The notes beneath the pieces were generated by a model. It was not told the origin of the DNA. It worked only from the letters and a program-made list of their open reading frames with translations, and ran no database searches. The translations under genes were made by a program, and so were the position numbers. 13,414 bases of DNA from an uncultured Collinsella sp. (GTDB lineage: Bacteria > Actinomycetota > Coriobacteriia > Coriobacteriales > Coriobacteriaceae), in NCBI GenBank assembly GCA_900544465.1, contig UQVT01000041.1, positions 1-13,414 of the forward strand. The letters are read 5' to 3'. Of this stretch, positions 1 to 6,031 are shown piece by piece (position 1 is the first letter of the stretch; each line of letters starts with the position of its first letter).

Positions 1-5
1 ATCCC

Positions 6-953
6 ATGGGTATGCACACGACAAAGGTTGCAGTGGGCGAGGGCAAGTTTGCGCTCGAGGCCCAGCTGACGGTGACGCCGCGAGGCATGGCGGTGTACGC
101 CTGCTCGCCGGAGTTTGCGCACCTGGGCGCCACGGCGCAGGCCATTCCGCGCCCCGAGCCCGGCCGTACGGCGACGGTGAGCATCCTGGCCGTTCCGTGC
201 CATCGAGACGAGATCCCGGCGCACGATATCGCGGCGGCGCTGGCCACGCGCTTTGACGTGCCGGTAGTTGCAAGCACGGGCTTTCATGTTGAACAGGCGA
301 GCGGGGACGACCTGCAGCGCGTGCTCGATACCACCAAGGAGCTCATCGCCGCGCTTGAGGAAGCCGCCGCGCGCATCCTGCGCGCCGGTTGGGATGAGGG
401 CGGCGCGGGCGCCGAGGTCGTGGCGGTCGATGCCGCGACCGGCGAGGCGCTTGGCCCCGTCGACCGCATCGATGCCCATGCCGGCGAGGGCATCCTGCAT
501 CAGGCATTTCTGACGCTTTTGGTCGAGGGCCGGGGCGAAGACGCGCGCCTGCTGCTCTGTCGCCGCAGTCCGCTCAAGCGACTGTGGGGCGGAGTGCTGG
601 CCGATAGCTGTGCCGGCCATCCGCTCCCCGGGGAAGACGTCGCGGCCGCCACGGTGCGCCGCATCAACGAAGAGCTCGGCATTACACGCGAGCCCGATCA
701 GCTCGAGCACCTCGGACACGTGGTGTACCGTGAGGACCACGGCGACGGCCGCTGCGAGTGCGAATGGTGCGAGGTCTACCTTGCCCATGTTGAGCCGGGC
801 GAGCTGCATATCAACCAAGAGGAGATCTCGGAGTTGCGCCGCGTGGCCCCGTCCGAGCTCGACGGCTACCTGCAGGGTCACCCCGAGCAGCTGGCCCCCT
901 GGCTCCGCGAGGCTCTCAGCGACCCATCCATCCGTACGGCCCTCGCTATGTGA
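6..953 (+). CDS. LpdD-like prenylated-flavin chaperone fused to type I isopentenyl-diphosphate isomerase (Nudix) domain
   Basis: This 315-aa protein has two domains. Residues about 5-120 look like LpdD, the small partner of gallate/hydroxybenzoate decarboxylases thought to handle prFMN: there is an HLGA segment (39-42), a PRPEPGR turn and a STGFHVEQAS stretch (90-99). Residues about 150-310 are a type I IDI, which interconverts IPP and DMAPP. Against E. coli IDI (from memory), I see His158 and His165 (metal ligands, same 7-residue spacing), GHP with His205, a Nudix-like GX5E at 204-210, an EELG helix at 222-225, Tyr241, the Glu251/Glu253 pair and Trp299. The expected catalytic Cys is Ala203, with Cys202 just before it. 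No signal peptide is seen. ubiD and ubiX lie downstream on the same strand, which supports a role in prFMN supply. The start is uncertain: ATG at 6 or 12, or further upstream outside the window. The last residues come from the palindromic repeat. The fusion itself is clear; isomerase activity is not. Confidence 0.8.
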   Translation: MGMHTTKVAVGEGKFALEAQLTVTPRGMAVYACSPEFAHLGATAQAIPRPEPGRTATVSILAVPCHRDEIPAHDIAAALATRFDVPVVASTGFHVEQASGDDLQRVLDTTKELIAALEEAAARILRAGWDEGGAGAEVVAVDAATGEALGPVDRIDAHAGEGILHQAFLTLLVEGRGEDARLLLCRRSPLKRLWGGVLADSCAGHPLPGEDVAAATVRRINEELGITREPDQLEHLGHVVYREDHGDGRCECEWCEVYLAHVEPGELHINQEEISELRRVAPSELDGYLQGHPEQLAPWLREALSDPSIRTALAM

Positions 954-978
954 CAAAGGGACAGTCCCTTTGTCACAT
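948..978. repeat. 31-base dispersed palindromic repeat, copy 1 (perfect)
   Basis: Arms ATGTGACAAAGGGAC and GTCCCTTTGTCACAT are perfectly complementary around a single central A. The repeat contains the TGA stop codon (951-953) of the upstream fusion gene. Other copies lie at 5842 and 12244. No T-run follows directly, so it looks like a REP/MITE-type element rather than a classical terminator. Confidence 0.9.
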
Positions 979-980
979 CT

Positions 981-1047
981 AAACCGTCACAACATTCGGC
1001 GAAAATCTCGAAAACGAGGAAAAGCGTCGAATGTTGTGACGGTTTTT
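981..1047 (+). terminator. Perfect 18-bp inverted repeat with T-run; probable terminator of the fusion gene or part of a composite repeat
   Basis: The left arm AAACCGTCACAACATTCG (981-998) is exactly complementary to 1028-1045. The 29-base loop holds its own small hairpin, CTCG-AAAA-CGAG (1007-1018). The right arm runs into five T residues (1043-1047), as in a Rho-independent terminator on the + strand. It starts two bases after the 31-base palindrome. The long perfect arms and large loop are also typical of a non-autonomous mobile element, so both readings remain open. Confidence 0.6.
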
Positions 1048-1113
1048 GTCTAGGGAATCGCTTCTCATCCAAAAAAATCCGCTTGACTGTATTGCCGCAA
1101 CACAGCGCAACGT

Positions 1114-1144
1114 AAGGGGTGTCCGATAACGGGCGCCCCTTTTT
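1114..1144 (+). terminator. Terminator-like hairpin in the leader of the anion permease gene
   Basis: GGGGTGTCCG (1116-1125) pairs over its full 10 bases (two G-T wobbles) with CGGGCGCCCC (1130-1139) across an ATAA loop, followed by five T (1140-1144). It lies 53 bases before the permease start. TTGCCGC (1092-1098) and GCGGCAA (1147-1153) are perfectly complementary and enclose it. It may end upstream transcription or act as an attenuator. I see no convincing promoter between it and the permease gene. Confidence 0.65.
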
Positions 1145-1197
1145 AAGCGGCAACGTGGCTGCGAATCCGGAGCGCCCCCAACAAGAAAGGTGGGGAG

Positions 1198-2655
1198 ATG
1201 GAAGCGGAAAAGAAGGCGTTTAAGATCACCAAGCGCGAAATTGGCTTTGTGCTGGGTATCGTTGTCTTTTTGCTGGTGAAGTTTCTTCCTTTGGCGGAGC
1301 TGAGCTCGACGGTCGAGCTCACGGTCGGCGGTCAGACCTGTCTGGCACTGACGCTCGCCACGGTGGTGTTCTGGGCATGTGGCGTGGCACAGCCGGGCTT
1401 TGTGGGCCTGCTCTACTGCGCGCTGCTCGTCCTGTTCAAGGTGTGCGTGGACGACACGGGCGCCGCGAGCATTTCGGCGACGGTCGCCTCTACGTTTAGC
1501 TCGTGGACCAAGGCCACCATGTGGCTCGTCATCGGCGCCTACCTCATCGCCAGCGCGGTCAAGGAGTCGGGCCTGGGCGAGCGTATCGCCTACGCGTTCA
1601 TGCTCAAGTTCGTGCGCGACGCCAAGTCGCTCATCATCTCGATTTTCGCGCTCACCTTTGTGCTGTCGCTGCTGATCCCGCATCCGTTCCCCCGCGCCTT
1701 CCTCATCCTCGCCGTCGTCTCGGTCATCGCCGAGTCCGCCGGCTACGGTGACGACGACAAGGGCAAGCTCGGCTTCCTCGTGTTTGCCGCTGCCGCCCCG
1801 GGCTCCATGTTCTTCCTGACGGGCGACTCCACGCTCAACCCCCTCGTTGCACAGTACAGTGCCGAGGCCGGCGGCATGAGCCCGTCCTTCGTCGACTGGT
1901 TCCTGTACATGAGCGTGCCTATGCTGGTCGCGCTGCTGTGCACCCTGTTCTTGGGCCTCTTCCTCTTTAAGCCCAGCAAGGAGCTCGTCTACGATCGCGA
2001 GCAGATCGTGGCCAAGCAGGCCGCGCTCGGCAAGCTCTCCGTCAAAGAGATCCGCACCATCGTGTGGCTTGTCATCGCCATCGCGCTGTGGCTCACCGTT
2101 TCGGGCGATTACATCGGCTGGGTCACCCTGGCCATTGGTGTCGCTCTCGCCATGCCCATCATTGGCGAAGTCCTCACCCCCGCCAGCTGGAACGCTGTCG
2201 ATATCAAGTCCCTCATGTTCCTGACGGCCGCCATGGCCGTGGGCTCCGTGGGCGGTGCCACCGGCATGAACGCCTGGATCGCCGACGTCGTGCTCCCCAG
2301 CTCCGTGCCCGAGAACATCTTCCTGTTCGCCCTGCTCGTCGCCGCGCTTTCCATGATCATCCACATGTTCATGGGCTCGGTCATGGCCGTGCTCGGCGTG
2401 TGCGTGCCGGCGTTCATCAGCTTTGCCGCCGGCTCCAGCGTGAGCCCGCTCGCCGTGGCGCTCATCGTCTTCACGTCCATCAACATCCACTACATCCTGC
2501 CGTTCCATAACCTGCCGATCCTTATCGGCGAAGGCAAGGACGCCGGCGGCTACACCTCCAAAGAGGCCATGCGCATGGGCATCCCCCTCACCGCGGTCGT
2601 CTTTGTCGTCGTGCTGGTCGAGGCCGCCTGGTTCCACCTCTTTGGCCTGATGTAA
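1198..2655 (+). CDS. DASS/SLC13-family anion permease, probable carboxylate uptake for the UbiD decarboxylase
   Basis: A 485-aa integral membrane protein with about 11-13 hydrophobic segments, the usual length for divalent-anion:sodium symporters (CitT/INDY type). The two inverted-repeat halves show modified forms of the family's substrate-binding loops: TGDSTLNP at 208-215 in the first half and FTSINIHYILPFHN at 425-438 in the second. The cytoplasmic N-terminus is lysine-rich. The ATG at 1198 has AAGG at 1187-1190, a suitable distance upstream. The gene precedes the ubiD-like gene by 142 bases on the same strand, so the likely cargo is the decarboxylase's acid (for example gallate or another hydroxybenzoate) or exchange of acid for product. 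The family call is firm. Substrate and coupling ion are inference from context, and classical DASS members carry di- and tricarboxylates, so an aromatic cargo would be a departure. Confidence 0.85.
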   Translation: MEAEKKAFKITKREIGFVLGIVVFLLVKFLPLAELSSTVELTVGGQTCLALTLATVVFWACGVAQPGFVGLLYCALLVLFKVCVDDTGAASISATVASTFSSWTKATMWLVIGAYLIASAVKESGLGERIAYAFMLKFVRDAKSLIISIFALTFVLSLLIPHPFPRAFLILAVVSVIAESAGYGDDDKGKLGFLVFAAAAPGSMFFLTGDSTLNPLVAQYSAEAGGMSPSFVDWFLYMSVPMLVALLCTLFLGLFLFKPSKELVYDREQIVAKQAALGKLSVKEIRTIVWLVIAIALWLTVSGDYIGWVTLAIGVALAMPIIGEVLTPASWNAVDIKSLMFLTAAMAVGSVGGATGMNAWIADVVLPSSVPENIFLFALLVAALSMIIHMFMGSVMAVLGVCVPAFISFAAGSSVSPLAVALIVFTSINIHYILPFHNLPILIGEGKDAGGYTSKEAMRMGIPLTAVVFVVVLVEAAWFHLFGLM

Positions 2656-2753
2656 GCGGTCGGGCGTTCCGGCTGTAAGCAGCCAAGCACTTGAACTTCG
2701 AGCGGTCGAGCGCTCCATTTGTGAGCGCCGTGGCCCCATTACGTTACCCCGCC

Positions 2754-2769
2754 CGGCGGCACACCGCCG
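2754..2769 (+). other. GC hairpin in the permease-ubiD gap
   Basis: CGGCGG and CCGCCG are perfectly paired around a CACA loop, 28 bases before the ubiD start and without a T-run. It sits in a 142-base gap inside what looks like one transcript. It could stabilise or process the mRNA, or mark a weak internal boundary. I see nothing else definite in the gap. Confidence 0.4.
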
Positions 2770-2797
2770 TCGGGCACTCTCCCGAAAGGAGCATGCC

Positions 2798-4285
2798 ATG
2801 TCCACTACCGATGCTTCCCAGATCCACGACCTGCGTTCTGCACTCGACTTTTTGCGCGAGATGCCGGGCCAGCTGCTCGAGACCGACACCCAGGTCGATC
2901 CCGATGCCGAGGTCTCGGGCGTCTACCGTCACGTCGGTGCCGGCGGCACCGTCATGCGTCCGACCAAAGAGGGCCCGGCGATGGTCTTCAACAACGTTAA
3001 GGGCTTTGACGACGCCAAGGTCTGCATCGGCATGCTTGCCAGCCGCAAGCGCGTTGCCGCCCTGCTCGATCTGGACGAGGAGCATCTGGGCCTCGAGATC
3101 GGCAAGCGCTTCGAGAACCTGATCGCCCCTGAGCAGATCGCCGAGGGCAAGCACGTCGACTGCCAGGAGGTCGTGTACAAGGCGACCGACGAGGACTTCG
3201 ACCTGCGCAAGATCGTTCCCGCTCCCACCAACACGCCCGTCGACGGTGGCCCCTACATCACCATGGGCCTCGCCTACGGCACGAGCCCCGATGGCACCCA
3301 GTCCGACGTGACCATCCACCGCTTCTCCTGCGTCGACAAGGACAAGCTCGCCATGTGGATCACCCCGGGCAGCCGTCACCTGGGCGCGTTCTTTGACGAG
3401 TACTGCCAGCGCGGCGAGGACATGCCCATCTCCATCTCCATCGGTCTGGACCCCGCCGTGTACATGTGCTGCGGCTTCGAGGCTCCCACCACGCCGCTCG
3501 GCTTCAACGAGCTGCAGATCGCCGGTGCCCTGCGCGGCCACGCCGTCGAGCTTGCCGACTGCGTCACCGTTCCGCAGAAGTGCATTGCCAATGCCGAGTA
3601 CGTGCTCGAGGGCTACCTCATGCACGACGAGACTATCAATGAGGACGTCAACGGCCACGGCTACGCCATGCCCGAGTTCCCCGGTTACACCGGCGGCGCC
3701 AAGGTCTGCCCGGTGATCAAGATCACCGCCGTCACCACGCGTGTCAACCCCATCATGGAGAGCTGCATCGGCCCTTCGCACGAGCACGTGTCCATGGCCG
3801 GCATCCCCACCGAGGCTTCCATCTACAAGATGGTCGAGACCGCCATCCCGGGCCGCCTGCTCAACGTCCACGCCGCTCCCTGCGGCGGCGGCAAGTTCGT
3901 TGCCATCATGCAGTTCAAGAAGTCGAGCAAAAATGACGAGGGCCGTCAGCGCAACGCCGCCATGCTTGCCTTCTCGGCGTTCTCCGAGCTCAAGCACGTC
4001 ATCCTTGTTGACGAGGATGTCGATATCTTCGATATGAGCGACGTGATGTGGGCCATGACCACGCGCTTCCAGGCCGACGTGGACCTCATCACCATCCCCG
4101 GTTGCCACTGCCACGTGCTCGATCCGTCCAACGACCCCGCGTTCGATCCTTCGATTCGCGAGCACGGCATCGCCTGCAAGGCCATCTTCGACTGCACGGT
4201 TCCGTTCAACCTCAAGAAGAACTTCATCCGCTCGCAGTTCATGGAGATCGATGAAGAGAAGTGGGCCGCCGAGCTCGCCTTCTAG
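2798..4285 (+). CDS. lpdC: UbiD-family prFMN-dependent decarboxylase, LpdC (gallate decarboxylase)-like
   Basis: At 495 aa this is a full-length UbiD-type (de)carboxylase that removes CO2 from an aromatic or conjugated acid in the cytoplasm using prenylated FMN. From memory it is much closer to Lactiplantibacillus plantarum LpdC than to ubiquinone-pathway UbiD. Shared stretches include SGVYRHVGAGGTV (40-52), EGPAMVFNN (58-66), APTNTP (142-147), GPYIT (151-155), SDVTIHR with the likely cofactor-contacting Arg175, SRHLGAF (192-198), MPEFPGY (291-297), EEHVSMAGIPTEAS-like residues around 329-341, and the acidic VILVDEDVDIFD strand (401-412) followed by TTRFQAD. The ATG at 2798 has GAAAGGAG at 2784-2791. 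ubiX follows after 33 bases. Gallate to pyrogallol or protocatechuate to catechol are the best substrate guesses, but UbiD substrate range cannot be read safely from sequence. Confidence 0.88.
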   Translation: MSTTDASQIHDLRSALDFLREMPGQLLETDTQVDPDAEVSGVYRHVGAGGTVMRPTKEGPAMVFNNVKGFDDAKVCIGMLASRKRVAALLDLDEEHLGLEIGKRFENLIAPEQIAEGKHVDCQEVVYKATDEDFDLRKIVPAPTNTPVDGGPYITMGLAYGTSPDGTQSDVTIHRFSCVDKDKLAMWITPGSRHLGAFFDEYCQRGEDMPISISIGLDPAVYMCCGFEAPTTPLGFNELQIAGALRGHAVELADCVTVPQKCIANAEYVLEGYLMHDETINEDVNGHGYAMPEFPGYTGGAKVCPVIKITAVTTRVNPIMESCIGPSHEHVSMAGIPTEASIYKMVETAIPGRLLNVHAAPCGGGKFVAIMQFKKSSKNDEGRQRNAAMLAFSAFSELKHVILVDEDVDIFDMSDVMWAMTTRFQADVDLITIPGCHCHVLDPSNDPAFDPSIREHGIACKAIFDCTVPFNLKKNFIRSQFMEIDEEKWAAELAF

Positions 4286-4318
4286 TAAGTAGCCCTATCA
4301 AATAGCTAAGGAGTTGTC

Positions 4319-4897
4319 ATGCCTGAGTCTTCTGTCCGTTCCCGTCGCATTGTCGTTGGCGTTTCTGGTGCCAGCGGCGCTGCGCTGGGCCTCGAGTGTC
4401 TCAAGTGCCTGCGCCAGGCCGGTGCCGAGTCGGCGCTTGTCGTCACGCGCGGGGGAGAGATCACCATCGAGCAGGAGCTCGGCATGACGCTCGACGAGTT
4501 TGCCGCGCATGCCGATGTGGTCTACGACAACAAGAACATCGGCGCTGCCATCGCAAGTGGCACCTATCCGGTCGCCGGCATGATTGTGGCGCCCTGCTCC
4601 ATGAAGACGCTCGCCGGCATTGCGAGCGGCTACAGCGAAAACCTGTTGCTGCGTGCGGCCGACGTGCAGATGAAAGAGCAGCGCCGCCTGGTGCTCATGG
4701 TGCGCGAGACGCCCTTCAGTGCGATCCATGTCGACAACATGGCGCGCCTGGCGCGCGTGCCGGGCGTCATGCTCATGCCGCCCATGCTCACGTTTTACAA
4801 CGGCCCCGCCACGCTCGACGATGCAGTGCATCACATCGCCGCCAAGGCGCTCGAAGCTGTTGGCGTGTCGTGCGAAAACTATAAGCGCTGGTCATAG
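4319..4897 (+). CDS. ubiX: UbiX flavin prenyltransferase (prFMN synthase)
   Basis: The 192-aa protein has the standard UbiX length and fold signature. UbiX joins FMN to dimethylallyl phosphate to make the prFMN cofactor needed by UbiD enzymes. Visible features are the FMN-binding GVSGASGAALGL loop (14-25), APCSMKTLAGIASGYSENLL (91-110), Arg112 in LLRAADV, the catalytic-site RETP (129-132), PPMLTFYN with Tyr160, and the C-terminal KRW. A Lys (176) stands where many UbiX proteins have Arg in the GRVLD segment, a small deviation of unknown effect. The ATG at 4319 follows AAGGAG (4308-4313). It is 33 bases from the decarboxylase gene and surely cotranscribed, corresponding to LpdB/BsdB in the gallate and hydroxybenzoate systems. 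A terminator follows at 4930. Confidence 0.93.
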   Translation: MPESSVRSRRIVVGVSGASGAALGLECLKCLRQAGAESALVVTRGGEITIEQELGMTLDEFAAHADVVYDNKNIGAAIASGTYPVAGMIVAPCSMKTLAGIASGYSENLLLRAADVQMKEQRRLVLMVRETPFSAIHVDNMARLARVPGVMLMPPMLTFYNGPATLDDAVHHIAAKALEAVGVSCENYKRWS

Positions 4898-4929
4898 GCA
4901 TCTTTAGGGTAGGATACGAGTAGTGTTTG

Positions 4930-4960
4930 AGCCCGCTGCCCCTGTGGGCGGCGGGCTTTG
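4930..4960 (+). terminator. Rho-independent terminator after ubiX, abutting the merR ribosome binding site
   Basis: AGCCCGCTGCCC (4930-4941) pairs with GGGCGGCGGGCT (4946-4957), 12 pairs with one G-T wobble and a CTGT loop, followed by a short T run. It closes the permease-ubiD-ubiX unit. It ends only about six bases before the merR Shine-Dalgarno sequence, so it could also affect merR expression. Confidence 0.75.
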
Positions 4961-4977
4961 GTGTGTCGGGAGGACCT

Positions 4978-5847
4978 ATGCAGACGGGTATGTATGCGAT
5001 TAGCGAGATGGCGAGCTTGTTTAACGTCTCACGCCAAACGCTCATCTACTACGACAAGATCGGTCTGTTTAAACCCGCCGTGGTCAACGAAAAGGGCTAC
5101 CGTTTCTATTCGCCCACGCAGATTCCGCTTATGCGCCTGATTTGCATGTTGCGCGACTTGGGGCTGGAGCTCGACGAGATTGACCGCCTGACCTCGACGT
5201 TCGACATTGGAGAGATGACCGACCACCTGCGCTCGCGGGTGCAGGCGCTCGACGAACAGATTGCCGGGCTCAAAGCCGAGCGCGCCAGCGTGCAGGAGCG
5301 CCTGAGCTTTTACGACGAAGCGGTCTACTGGCGCGAGCGTGAGGGCAAGCCGGAGCTCAAACAGTTTGAGCGCCGCTACGTGGTCTTTGAGGAGTTCCCG
5401 GGCGATATCGAGCGCGGCCGCTCGATGCTTCATCCCACGCTTATGCGGGCGATTTTACGCATGCGTGCACTGACGGGCACACGCCCCATGCGCGGTTGGG
5501 GTGCCATGCTGCGTCGAGAGGCACTGCATTCCGACGACCCCATCGCCGGTGCCGGCTCTTTTGCCGTGCTGCCGCGCGGTGCCGAGGAAACGCTGCCGAG
5601 CGATCCTGCCGAGCTGGTAGAGATCGGCGTCGAGGTGCTGCCCGAGGGCACGTATCTATGCATGAGCCGCTGGGGCATGCCGTACGAGCCCGAGGGTATC
5701 CGCGCCATCGTCGCCTGCATGGACAAACATGCGCTCCAGCCCATCGGCAACGCTTTCGATTTTTGCTATCTCGACACTACGAGCTACGACGAGTCCCACC
5801 AAGAGGACTTCTGCTGCATCCAGATTCCCGTAGCCCTCGCAATGTGA
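4978..5847 (+). CDS. MerR-family regulator with GyrI/BmrR-like effector domain
   Basis: A 289-aa cytoplasmic DNA-binding protein. Residues 5-75 form the MerR winged helix: YAISEMASLFNVSRQTLIYY, then DKIGLFKP, then GYRFYSPTQ. A dimerisation helix spans about 80-120. The remaining ~160 residues resemble the GyrI-like small-molecule domain of BmrR/TipA-type regulators (VVFEEFPG near 142-149, a repeat of the fold after residue 190). Such proteins bind long-spacer promoters and untwist them when a ligand is bound. The start at 4978 has GGGAGGA at 4967-4973. It is the only regulator beside the amidohydrolase operon on its right and the decarboxylase operon on its left, so it may sense an aromatic or amphipathic substrate of either. 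The last four residues (Ala-Leu-Ala-Met) and the stop lie at the left edge of a palindromic repeat. Confidence 0.85.
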   Translation: MQTGMYAISEMASLFNVSRQTLIYYDKIGLFKPAVVNEKGYRFYSPTQIPLMRLICMLRDLGLELDEIDRLTSTFDIGEMTDHLRSRVQALDEQIAGLKAERASVQERLSFYDEAVYWREREGKPELKQFERRYVVFEEFPGDIERGRSMLHPTLMRAILRMRALTGTRPMRGWGAMLRREALHSDDPIAGAGSFAVLPRGAEETLPSDPAELVEIGVEVLPEGTYLCMSRWGMPYEPEGIRAIVACMDKHALQPIGNAFDFCYLDTTSYDESHQEDFCCIQIPVALAM

Positions 5848-5872
5848 CAAAGGGACTGTCCCTTTGTCACAT
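5842..5872. repeat. 31-base dispersed palindromic repeat, copy 2 (perfect)
   Basis: The arms are identical to copy 1 with a central T instead of A. It supplies the TGA stop (5845-5847) of the merR gene. The eight bases GCCCTCGC precede both copies 1 and 2, so the shared unit is longer than the palindrome itself. Confidence 0.9.
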
Positions 5873-5878
5873 CCATTT

Positions 5879-5911
5879 CTTATAAACTTGCAAAATTTGC
5901 AAGTTTATAAG
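5879..5911. repeat. 33-base perfect AT-rich palindrome
   Basis: CTTATAAACTTGCAAA (5879-5894) is exactly complementary to 5896-5911 around one central A. It starts six bases after repeat copy 2 and lies upstream of the amidohydrolase promoter candidate. It might be an operator for a dimeric regulator or the second half of a composite repeat. Confidence 0.8.
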
Positions 5912-5932
5912 GTTCGGGCGAGCGGTAAATCC

Positions 5933-5998
5933 TATTCCAATTCGGAATACAAGTGCTCTCAACTGGAATTGATATGGCATGCCTTCACTTTTTACAAT
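5933..5998 (+). promoter_or_regulatory. Candidate promoter and operator region of the amidohydrolase operon
   Basis: TTGATA (5969-5974) and TACAAT (5993-5998) form a plausible -35/-10 pair with an 18-base spacer, 33 bases before the amidohydrolase ATG. The spacer contains the palindrome GGCATGCC (5976-5983), in the place where MerR proteins bind. Upstream lies a TATTCC-N5-GGAATA inverted repeat (5933-5949). The interval is clearly more AT-rich than its surroundings. Regulation by the neighbouring MerR protein is inference. Confidence 0.45.
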
Positions 5999-6031
5999 GA
6001 CGATGTCAAAAGCGAAAGGCGGACCCAACCC

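Noticed and set aside
979..2889. A 636-codon minus-strand open frame opposite the permease
   Set aside because: Its translation is low-complexity, rich in Asp, Glu, Gly and His, and mirrors a clearly coding + strand gene. This is typical of high-GC shadow frames.
2744..4165. Long minus-strand open frame opposite the ubiD-like gene
   Set aside because: It is antisense to a well-conserved UbiD-family protein, with no recognisable domain or ribosome binding site.
5864..6031. Upstream in-frame extension of the amidohydrolase
   Set aside because: It would translate the 31-base repeat and the 33-base palindrome. The ATG at 6032 has its own ribosome binding site and starts exactly where family similarity begins.
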